This document shows positions 11,801 through 20,156 of a stretch of DNA of 64,000 nt, in pieces (the first letter of the stretch is position 1; every line of letters begins with the position of its first letter). The DNA comes from Symsagittifera roscoffensis (Eukaryota > Xenacoelomorpha > Acoela > Convolutidae). The notes under the pieces are model-generated. The model worked only from the letters and a program-made list of their open reading frames with translations, was not told the origin of the DNA and searched no databases. The position numbers were made by a program, and so were the translations under genes. The stretch covers positions 78,267,617 to 78,331,616 of the forward strand of contig NC_087063.1 of assembly GCF_963678635.1 (NCBI RefSeq). The letters run 5' to 3'.

Positions 11801-14800
11801 TTTTTGTAAAGCTTCTGGCCTTTTTAATCTCTTTGCACCAAGCTACAGCATATATTTATTTCTTCAAAGTCAGCTTATGAACGCTATTGTTCCCAATGTC
11901 AGATACTTACAAAAGTTAGCATGCTAATAGCTGCTATGCTATTCCAAACTAATGCTCTCTAACACTATCTCCCCACCCCATCCCCTCATTTGATATGCAA
12001 TTTCTAAAACAGTGTTTCAGCATTTTCATAAAGCATTGAAACTTTGTGCAGTGAACAAGCTACCAACTGTGATCAAATTTATTCTCTATATTTTTCGTTG
12101 AAACAAAGCTCCTGTAACCATAACAAGACTGCTCATATATCAGGGCAAAGCCCCGAATGTTCCGACTGTCCCTTAATTCATATCAAATCGTTTTTGGGGA
12201 AAAATATAAATTTTGAACCATATCAAAGTGTGACACGAAATTAATCCGACAGATTAGCTAGCCTCAATTCAATTGGGAAAGATTTTGTTGTGTGGGATAA
12301 TTTGCCACGCATAAATAATTCGCGTTACGTTCTTACATTCTGAAAAAACTTTTCAAAGCGTGCATAAGTGAGTTCAGAACATGGTCAATTTAGCTATTTT
12401 CAAACCACCAGAACTTTACAAAAAATAACCGGAGGTAAAATCTCTTTTTTTAAGAGTTTGATCTCAGAAATTTGATATTTTTAATGGGGTATAAATTTTT
12501 TATTAGAAACTACATAAAACATATTTTACCTCCGCTTACTTTTTGTAAAGTTCTGGGTGTTTAAAAATTGCCAAATTGGCTATGTTCTGGGCTAAATTAT
12601 GCACGCTTTGAAAAGTTTATTCATAAAGCTTAGAGCGTAACGCAAATTATTTATGCGTGGCGAATTATCCCGCACAACAAAACTTTTCCCAAGTGAATTG
12701 AGGCTAGCTAATCGGTTGTATTAATTTCGTGTCTTTTTCCGATATAGTCAAAAAGTATAAGTTTTTTTCCCAAAAGCTATTCGATTTGAATTAAACGATA
12801 CTTTGATTTTTCAGGGCTTTGCCCTGATGTACGAGCAGTCTTGCTATAGTTCCAAGAGCTTTGGTTCAATGTAAAATATGGAGAAAAAATTTGTTCACAG
12901 TTGGTAGCTTGTTCAGTACACAAAGTTCAATGCTTTATGAAAATGCTGAAACACTTTTTTCGAAAATTTGTTTCAAATGAGAGGATGGGGTAGGGAGTTA
13001 GTAAAAGAGAGCATATGTTTGGAATCGCCTAGCTACCCGCATGCTAGCTTTACAAAGATCTGACCTTGGGAACAATAGCGTTCATTAGCCGACTTTGAAG
13101 GAAAAAAAATTATGCTGTAGCTTGGTGCAAAGAGAATAAAAAATCCGCAAGCATTACAAAAAAAAATGGGGATGAAAAACGCAGCAAGCTAATCACAATG
13201 AAGCAAATCAGCTCATTTTTTTAAAGACAAAACCTGACACTCAGTAGAACATAAATGAAAAAAAAAGATTGTGCAGCCTCGAGTGTTCCAACTGCCCTTT
13301 GGTGGATGTGACGTAGCTTGTGCCATTGAATGTTAGTGTTTTCAAAAAATAATTGAAAAAAAAAAAGAGTTTTTAAGGTAAATTATCATCCCTTACGCTC
13401 ATTTTTGTGCCTATTACCGCTTATAATAGCAATTAATATATTCGTTTTCTAGTGTAGGTACATACATTTTTCTCTTGTTCTATTTATGTAATAATTTTTC
13501 CCCAATAGAACATCAAAAGACATTAGTCCCTGTCAAATGTTGTCTCTGAAATCATTCTTCGCTTTTGGTCTAAAAAGAGTATAAGGAAGAGTTTCACTAT
13601 TCTTTCTAGTTCTTTTATAATGACCCCACAACTTCAACTTTTCGAATTTTTTTTTCAGTTAAGGTAATTTTTTCGGGGAATTGATATCATGCAATGTATA
13701 AATTTGTGCAGATAGCCTTTTAATTGCTATTCATTCAGGTCTACATCAATTCTTATAAACAAAACTTCTCAAGAAATAAGCATATTGATGAGTGTTCTAA
13801 TTCTGTTAACAGCAATTTTTTCATAAAATTGTTTTGTTAAATTTGTAGTTTCCATATTCCTTTTCGTCTTACTTCATTATTTTTTAAATCGATTTCAGGA
13901 CATGATATGCTTCCGTTCAGTCTGTCAATCGTATCCGTTTCCCTATTACTTTTTAGGCCTGTTGGTCGATTCATAAACTCATAAGTTTTTAACTGAGTAA
14001 AGCTGAAATCGAATTCGTTTTTCGAGCACACTTCGAGATTTAGATTCGAATTAAGTTATTTTGCAACCAATCTATTATTTTCTATTATAACTGTTAATTT
14101 GAGCAAAAAAACTTGGATTCTAATTCGGATTTTACTATTGTTAGCGAAAAATTTAAGGTTGTTTGCGGTTTGAACATAAGATTCGTACGGCCGCAACATG
14201 TTTTTGAAAAACATTTTAAACTGATACATCCGTCCTGCTAATAGGTTTTTTGCCTGTTGTTTGGCAGTTTAGTGGTTTGTTTTTCAACCAACGGTAGTTG
14301 CCCAGGTATTTGACCTTTTTCCATTTTGCAAGTTCAAGAACTCTAACTGTTCAAATTTTGATTCCCCAGTAAAATGAAATAGAAACTAAAAAACTGTCAC
14401 CTACCTCTCTGAGTGATATCAGTTTGACAAATACCAAATCATTCCCCACTCTTCGAAACAGATCATGCTTTAGTTCGACCACAGTCACCACTAGATCTCC
14501 TGGCAGATGTTTGTGGTCTTCGTCTCCACAGCCCTCGTAGGTCAACTGGGTTCCGCCCTTCCATCCCGGCAACACTTCGACCTCCAATCAGGGATTTGAC
14601 ACGCTATTCGCAAAAACGGCGGTCGGAATTGTTTAATTGCATTTTTGAGTTCATTTCTTGTTTGCGATACATGAAAACAATTTGAAGCTGAAAACTAGCT
14701 TGAACAGTCAGGTACAGAGCACACATAACAAAAATATTCCGAAACCAAAATCATTGCAAAAAATATGAAAAAAAGTATTTGAAAGTGATATTTTTTGAAG

Positions 14801-17800
14801 TTACGCATTTTTTTTCTAACTATCACAAATTTTTTTTTTTCAAAATTCTTAAAATCTATCGAATCACAACCTTAGATCCTTTTCTTAGTCGGAAAAGTAC
14901 AAAATTCCAAAAAAGCAAAAATCAGCAAAACTTCGTGATTGCTTATTGAAATAAGCTTTTAATGATTTTAACTATCAATGTCAAAACCCTGCCTCCAAGT
15001 CGAACGTTTCCTCCTCCAGCGTAAGTTTCTCTTCTTTCAGCCTTACTCGACTAAGTGATAATAGTTTGGTACATCCATGGTAAAGTTCTTCAAGTGTCAA
15101 CATAATGTTTAACTCTTTGCTCGGCATAATTTTGTTCCTTGCTGGTTTTGAAGTTGAACTCGATTTTGGCTCCTTGGGACTCGGAGATTGATAAACTGGA
15201 TGAGGGTAGTTTTGTGAGTTAACTCTTGTAGGTTTCTGTCTGTAATAACTACTAAAAACTCTTCTGTATATCTCCATTGGGTCGATTGGAGTTGCAAAGA
15301 ATTGTGCTTGAATTCCGGCAGAATACGAGGCTAAAATTTATTTAACAAATAAATAATATTTTTTCATGGCATCCATTTTTCAAACATTTTTCAGCTCATA
15401 ACGAGAAATGAAATTTTTCCGAACTTTAGCTTCAAATCTTGATTTAATCGCGACTCTGAGAACTCGCCCTATTTTAGATCATCCAGTTAAATGATTATTT
15501 TACTTTTTTACAACAAAAAAAGCACTAATAACTGTCTTCAAGGTTTTCGAAAAAAAAGTGACTAAAATGTAATTCTCACACTCCGTAAATAAAGTTTCTT
15601 TTAATTAAAAAAACAAAAGATGTGACACTCTTACCCATAATTCTTAAATACAACACTGCATTCTGTTAGAAATGCTTCGTAAATCTAAACCTTACTGGAG
15701 ATATTCTTAGAATTAAACTGTAATTAATTGATTGACTGAGCTGGAATAGTAAAAAGCAGAAAACTTGAAAATCAGGAGAAAAAATGGTGCGACTACACTT
15801 ACTGTTAGTGGAATAACGCCTCTGAGCTCTCTCCCGGTCAAGCGATGAGTCATAAAGAGACTTCTTTTGCCTGTCAGACAGAATAGCGTAAGCCTGCGAC
15901 ACCTACATTTGAAAACAAAAAACAGATATTTGCATCAATTGCGTTGCAAAAAATAGTCCAATAGTCGCAAAAAAAAACATTTATAGTTCCAACTGTTGAA
16001 CAGAATGACAGAATTAATAATCCCACTTTCGAAGAAAAAACGCGGAAAATTTATGTTTATGGTACAAAGCAGTCCCATACAAAACAGTCCAAAATAAAAC
16101 AGTCCGGTTTAAGGTCGCCGGTGGGCGCGCGTCGCCGCTTTGCGGCGATAACCGGCTATAAATTTTGTATTAAGTCCTACCCTCTGTTTGCAAGCTAGCA
16201 ACACATTGGTGCGACTGCGGTGGTCACTATTTTATTCTTTATATTTTTTGAACAAAGGAAAATTCTCGGCCTACCGGCTTAGGACTGTTTTTCGTTACTT
16301 GGGACTGAATTGTTACTTGGGACTGTTTTTCGGACTGTTTTGTATTGGACTGTTTTGTACAGAAACGAGTCAAATATAGACTTTTAAATAAGCGTTTTGA
16401 CGGAAATTTTTAACGCCATCTGAAATAAAGTGCTGTCTGGAGCACTTTTTTATTGTTCAGTCAAATTTCGGCAATCGAAATTGTAGTTTTAAGGAAAAAA
16501 GTTTATAATTCATTGAATATATTGCCTCCTGAGTTCAAACCGAAAAAGATATATTACCTCCAATTAATTTTTATAAACCTCTTCGGATTGAAATTTGCAA
16601 ATTTCGCTATGTTATGGACTACTTCAAGCGCACTGTTAAATTTTAATAAGATGCTGAATGCGTAACGGGAATTGTTTATGCGCGACAAGTTATTCTGCAC
16701 TACAATCTTTAATTTTGAAATTTAATGTTTGCTACTTACAGTCCCAAAAAGATCGTTTTCAATATTTAATTCCCTGAAAACTGTTCAAAATACATTAATG
16801 GGCAAACAGAACATTCAGGATTTGCCCTGATATACGTGTAGTCTTGTTATTTGTTAAAACTATTATTTTGATTACCTAAATAGGTCTGAAAAAATTACCC
16901 CGATCATCTATATCCACACTTTTTTCGAAAGTCATCGATTTTAAAGGGCAGTCAGACAGGGGCAGATTAATGAGGGGCGGGGGTTCAGACGCCCCTCCCT
17001 CCCAGATTTGGCCCTCTCTCCAATCAAATGGTCCCTCCTCTGGTATTATTTTATGACATCCAATTTAGGCCTGCTAGCCTTAATATTTTTCTAGATTTTT
17101 TGAAAATCTATCTCCTCGAAAAAATCTTAGATCCGCCCTTGCAGTCGAACCCCTCAGGTTTTCGCCCTGATGTGAGCAGCCTTGTTGTCTCGATTTTCGA
17201 AGAAAATGACGAATTATTTGTGCTCTGGTAGTTTTTGTCTCCAGAAAGAATTTGATTTTTAACTAGTCATTTATGACGAAATTTTTTCTCAGTTGAAAAC
17301 TAATTTGGTGTTCTTGAGCTCAAATTTTAAAGGAAGTTTTCATTTTTGAAAAGTTATGAGAGTGTAAAAATTGCCGATTTGGGATAATTAATCTTGCTGT
17401 ATGTTTCGCGCTAATAACACATAAGCGGCGAATCAATTCCTTCCAGTTATTGTTCACAATTGAATTAAGGTATGCTAGTTATTTTCATCTATACGTTCCT
17501 ATATGCTAAATATATCAATTTATCTTGATACTTAAATTTTTTTTTAGTTTCATTTTTTTTTTCAAATCGAGATTATTCAAATTGTCGCACTGATACGAGT
17601 TGTCTAACTGTTTATTTTGTTCAGTTTTCATTGATATTGCTCACAGGCCATTGTGTTTTTTTTCATAAATCCTGATTTCAATTATATTTCAATTATAGCG
17701 TTTGTCGAATACATTCTGCCTTTTTTCATATTTCAGGCATATTCACATAATCCAAACTCAAAATTCCAAGCTTTTTTATGATACATGCCACATTGGAAGA

Positions 17801-18724
17801 AAAACCTCGATTGTAATAAGCATTTAAATTTGACATCTGTAATAAACTATAAACCGAAATCAACTGACACAATTTTACATTTCTAAAGGCCCGGGTTGGG
17901 TTGACCTCCATAGACCGAAAATGCTACTCATACAATTTCATACACTTAGTCGATGGGGAAATGCTAATCATACAATTTTCATACTATTTGCAAAATGAGT
18001 TTAACCGACTTCTAAAGTTGTTTTATTGTTGTTTTGGTATCGAAATTGGTGTCTCTTTATTAAAAAAAAAAAGAAAAAAATGGTATGAGAAAAAATGGTA
18101 CGGAAAGCAAGTGAGGAGAATTTACTGTGAGAAAACATTTTTTCTCTGTTTTGTATTCTCTGTTCAGAGACTGCTCGTCGTATGGGACGAGAATTAAAAT
18201 AATTTTTGCCTCATTTTGCTGGATTTATAAATGTTTAAAAATAAAATCATTAAATTTTCATGTATGAAAAAGTTTTAATTTCACAATTCCCATATATGAA
18301 AAATTGCTAGTCATACAAATTCCATATATGGAAAAATGCTAGTCATACAATTTCCATGTATGAAAAATACTAATCATAGACTTTTAATGCAATTTTCTGT
18401 ACTTAGGGAATTGATTAGCATTTTTGGTCAACCCGGGGGTCTATCAAGTAATCTTGAGCTCTCTGATAAATGCGAGAAAAATATTTTGCAAGGGTAAAAA
18501 AGTTAAGTAATTGACATGTTTTGCGGCCTTTTTTAAATTTATACCTGGTGAAATTTGACAGTAGTCTGATTCGCTTCGTCATCCGCGGCCTCTTCTGATT
18601 TCTGTCTGTCCGGGTGGTACTTCAAGGCCAGTCTCTTGTACGCCTTTCTGATCTCGTCTTCAGTCGCTCCCCTCTCCACCCCAAGCACAGAGTACAGATC
18701 GGGGTTAGCTTCAGAAAATTTCAT
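2871..18724 (-). CDS. Gene A: class II J-domain (DNAJB-type) co-chaperone, 5 exons, 519 aa
   Basis: Spliced model, minus strand: exon 1 18724-18545, exon 2 15902-15803, exon 3 15330-14993, exon 4 14581-14405, exon 5 3635-2871. The phases agree throughout and sum to 1560 nt including the TAA stop. The J domain spans exons 1-2, with the HPD motif in LKYHPDRQ and helix IV in [13 protein letters not shown]. Exon 3 gives a short linker and the first strand of the client-binding region ([12 protein letters not shown]), exon 4 PGWKGGT and GDLVV, and exon 5 the second C-terminal domain ([31 protein letters not shown]). No cysteine-rich zinc domain is present, so it is class II. Odd points: about 155 extra C-terminal residues rich in S, T, N and D; intron 4 is 10.8 kb and contains another gene; intron 3 appears to use a GC donor (GAG|GCAGGG). 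J proteins stimulate Hsp70 ATPase and deliver clients to it. It is a diverged tandem paralogue of gene B; a DNAJB13-like identity is possible but unproven. Confidence 0.82.
5040..5255 (+). repeat. TTTCGAAGAAA-family dispersed repeat, copy 1
   Basis: The ordered words TTCGAAGAAAGTGACGGAAT, GCCAATTTGGGACAA and ATATATTTCGC recur at about 17197-17470 and 22262-22530 with similar spacing. Non-coding and lying in gene A intron 4. The third copy is embedded in the 2.9-kb element at 20157-23030, so this family may be an internal part of that element. Confidence 0.55.
6208..6413. mobile_element. GGCTCTTTTTCC MITE, copy 1
   Basis: Perfect terminal inverted repeats GGCTCTTTTTCC and GGAAAAAGAGCC. A poly-C tract lies just inside the left end and a G-rich stretch inside the right end. 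The interior carries the shared words AACGAGTGGTTTTACGAG and CAAATATGTTTGCCGTGGCC. Non-coding, 206 bp. Confidence 0.75.
6607..7002. mobile_element. hAT-like MITE with 8-bp target duplication
   Basis: Left end CAGTAGCGGATTTAGAGG, right end CCTAGATCCGCCCCTG: imperfect inverted repeats of the CAGGGGCGGAT type. The flanking octamers actgaaaa (6599-6606) and cgtgaaaa (7003-7010) match at 6 of 8 positions, as expected for a hAT-type 8-bp duplication. Another MITE (6716 onward) is nested inside. Confidence 0.65.
6716..6920. mobile_element. GGCTCTTTTTCC MITE, copy 2 (nested, right end degraded)
   Basis: Starts GGCTCTTTCTTTCCCCC and has the family interior (AACGAGTGGTTTAACGAGG, CAAATATGTTTGTCGTGGCC). 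The right end is a G run followed by a decayed terminus, so 6920 is approximate. Inserted in the hAT-like element 6607-7002. Confidence 0.55.
7052..7262. mobile_element. GGCTCTTTTTCC MITE, copy 3
   Basis: Decayed left end GGTATCTTTTTGC, then CCCACCCACCTGCAAGTT. The right end is a G run followed by GAGGAGGAAAAAGAGC. The interior matches GCCATGACAAACATATTTGT of the other copies. Confidence 0.6.
7385..7613. mobile_element. GGCTCTTTTTCC MITE, copy 4
   Basis: Left end GGCTCTTTTTCCTTTTCCC, right end an unusually long G run followed by AAGGAAAAAGAGCC. Interior GTCCGATTGTCATGAAAATT and GGCCATGACAAACATATTTG. About 230 bp, lying about 115 bp upstream of the COX7C-like start codon. Confidence 0.75.
7730..11126 (+). 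CDS. COX7C-like small mitochondrial protein, 2 exons, 103 aa, nested in gene A intron 4
   Basis: Exon 1 7730-7897 (ATG, 56 codons, donor CAG|GTGACG) and exon 2 10983-11126 (acceptor TACAG|GGAGTG, 47 codons plus TAG); phase 0 on both sides. Residues 1-25 are rich in Arg and Ser with almost no acid ([12 protein letters not shown]...), typical of a mitochondrial presequence. LIPFSTRNK is followed after about ten residues by a hydrophobic helix ([17 protein letters not shown]) encoded across the intron. The pattern PFSxxNK followed by one helix with a conserved Gly and Pro is that of cytochrome c oxidase subunit VIIc, a single-pass inner-membrane subunit of complex IV. Odd: about 25 extra C-terminal residues compared with the usual subunit. 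The intron is 3.1 kb and full of MITEs. Identity is an inference from one short motif; the exon structure itself is firm. Confidence 0.62.
8003..8218. mobile_element. GGCTCTTTTTCC MITE, copy 5
   Basis: Left end GGCTCTTTCCTCC plus a C run, right end GGGGGAAGGAAAAAGAGCC. Interior GTCCGATTGTCATGAAAATT and GCCATGACAAACATATTTG. Lies in the COX7C-like intron. Confidence 0.7.
8626..8847. mobile_element. GGCTCTTTTCC MITE, copy 6 (subfamily)
   Basis: Ends GGCTCTTTTCCAGTTCCCCC and GGGGGAGCTGGAAAAGAGCC are near-perfect inverted repeats. The interior differs from copies 1-5, so this is a subfamily sharing only the termini. Confidence 0.65.
9122..9666 (-). pseudogene. Unidentified minus-strand coding relic in the COX7C-like intron
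   Basis: Two overlapping minus-strand frames (9666-9229, 145 aa, and 9352-9122, 76 aa) read like one protein interrupted by a single frameshift near 9350: the first contains [15 protein letters not shown] and [15 protein letters not shown], the second [15 protein letters not shown] and [14 protein letters not shown]. Composition is balanced and unlike the AT-driven shadow frames around it, and local GC is higher. No initiator or splice structure was worked out and no family was recognised. It could be a processed pseudogene or a fragment of a mobile-element protein. Confidence 0.4.
10299..10519. mobile_element. GGCTCTTTTCC MITE, copy 7 (decayed)
   Basis: Left end GGCTCTTTTCCACTTCC, right end a G-rich stretch ending AATGAAAAGAACCC. 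Imperfect inverted termini; the interior differs from copies 1-5. Confidence 0.45.
10747..10947. mobile_element. GGCTCTTTTTCC MITE, copy 8
   Basis: Left end GGTTCTTTTTCCTTTTC, right end GGGGGAAAAGGAAAAAGAGCC minus its last bases. Interior GACAAACATATTTGGTCTTC. It ends only about 35 bp before the second exon of the COX7C-like gene. Confidence 0.7.
11800..13170. mobile_element. 1.4-kb foldback (inverted-repeat) element
   Basis: Two arms of about 640 bp (11800-12440 and 12525-13170) are inverted copies of each other around a short AT-rich spacer. Matching landmarks: CTTTGCACCAAGCTACAGCA on the left and its complement TGCTGTAGCTTGGTGCAAAG on the right; AACGCTATTGTTCCCAA with its complement; CAGCATTTTCATAAAGCATT with its complement. 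The inner part (12122-12845) carries AACAAGACTGCT family ends. Arms are about 85-90% identical by eye. Non-coding. Confidence 0.75.
16062..16360. mobile_element. ACAGTCC-ended non-autonomous element, copy 2
   Basis: Left GTACAAAGCAGTCCCATAC, right GGACTGTTTTGTAC, with tandem copies of the GGACTGT word inside both ends. The interior holds CGCCGCTTTGCGGCG, a perfect GC-rich hairpin, and GGCCTACCGGCTTAGG, as in the copy at 1421-1797 but inverted. It lies in gene A intron 1. Confidence 0.7.
16957..17141. mobile_element. hAT-like MITE with 8-bp target duplication, copy 2
   Basis: Left end CAGGGGCAGATTAATG, right end TTAGATCCGCCCTTG. Flanks cagtcaga (16949-16956) and cagtcgaa (17142-17149) match at 6 of 8 bases. 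185 bp, non-coding, in gene A intron 1. Same family as 6607-7002. Confidence 0.7.
17197..17470 (+). repeat. TTTCGAAGAAA-family dispersed repeat, copy 2
   Basis: Shares TTTCGAAGAAAATGACG, the GCCGATTTGGGATAATTAA word and TTTCGCGCTAATAACA with the copies at 5040 and 22262, in the same order. Decayed, non-coding. Confidence 0.5.
17889..18447. mobile_element. CCCGGGTTGACC-ended element with internal tandem repeat
   Basis: The left end has CCCGGGTTGGGTTGACC; the right end, read in reverse, has CCCCCGGGTTGACC, each followed by AAAATGCTA. Inside the right half is a run of about 32-bp units (18291-18372) built on CCATATATG, AAAAATGCTAG and TCATACAA. About 560 bp, in gene A intron 1, non-coding. Termini are estimated by eye. 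Confidence 0.55.
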
Positions 18725-20156
18725 CGTCGTAAGTGGGGCAGAAAAAGTAGCGAATAAAAATATAAAATTCGAACGTCCAGTTTTAATTAAGTGAAAAAAT
18801 GTTGATAGTTTTTAGAAAAAAAATAGTTAAGATAATAAAGTTTTAAAAATAAATCATCAAAATCAGTTTTAAAAAACAATAAAATAATAACAATTTTAAT
18901 GAAATAACAAAATCAGACTAAGAAAATCAGCCGTCTAGTTTTAATGATCGCTCACACAACATAAAGTTTCAAATTGCATTGGTTATTTTTTAAATGACCG
19001 TTTCATTTAAAGTTCACTCCCCCAAGTTGGCATAAAGAGATTCAAAATATGTATAATTATAACTTCATAATAGCAACTGTTAAAAAACTAAAGGGCTATA
19101 ATATACTTCGAGATATAACGCTACAATTGGCTCGCATAAACTAACAAACTAACTAAAACTGTCTTTAGTTGATAAAATAATTGAAAAATAAAGTAGAACT
19201 GTCTGCTGTTCAAAATATACAAATAAAAAACGCAAACGTCTACTGTATAAAATGCCACTCGTAGAACAAAACACAACTGTCAGCTACATCAAATCAGTAT
19301 AGCCAGCTGTGATGCTGACGAATAATTGAAAGACTCAAATAATTGAGAAAAAACAGTCTTTAAAGAACTTTTTAGTTCAATTTTTTAATGCAACTAGTAT
19401 AAAATTGCTACAGAAAGTACGATCGCATTTCAAAGCCACCTAAATGGGTTTTTTTGCACCAGAAGAGAAAAAGCAAACCCACGCGAAGTTGAGTTCACAG
19501 TAAAAAAAAAGTGGAAATACTATATTTAAATTCATTTAGATGATGTGAGGAGATAAATTACATAAATTAGTACAATTATAAATAGGAGTACAATCGCCGT
19601 GAAAGGCTTGATAAAAAATACTAAAATTTCAGCAGCTTGACCTTGTTGCACTAACTGCTAGGGTGACTTTTTTTTGCTCATTTTTACGAAAACTTTAACG
19701 TCAAATGTGTCATCATATTAAAGCCCTTTTGGTTGAGATTCAAATTCCAAAAAATTGAGAAAAGTTGTCTAGTGTCGAGAAAAACGGTTCTCATCTTTCC
19801 CATGTTCAGTCTATTTCGTACACATAACGAAAAATAGTGTGAGTTAGTTATCTACTTGTACATTCTAGCAGATTCTTAGCTCATTGACCCTTCTCCCCCT
19901 GCTACAAAAATCGGAAATTAATAAAACCAAATACTTTAAAGATTTTTTCTTATTTTTCAATTTTTTACTTAAATTACCGTGGTTGGAATATTCTGTGCTA
20001 CTTGCATCGCAACCGGCTATCACTGCTTCAATTAGCTTTTGATTAGGAAAAGTTTGAAATAAAATTGAAGTCGAAGAAATTAAAAACCTATTCATTATAA
20101 AAAATTAACACTTGATTGAAATACCAAGTAACTAATTTTTATTGTAAATTATTATC
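18725..20156. other. Intergenic DNA upstream of gene A
   Basis: This is the start of the gene between gene A (reading leftward) and the end of gene B. It is strongly AT-rich, with no exon, RNA gene or clear repeat boundary. Any promoter of gene A should lie in its first few hundred bases, but I see no distinct TATA or initiator context. Confidence 0.5.

Noticed and set aside
16188-16379. Peptide similarity between short ORFs at 16188-16379 (+) and 1613-1428 (-)
   Set aside because: Explained by both lying in copies of the ACAGTCC MITE; no evidence of a protein.
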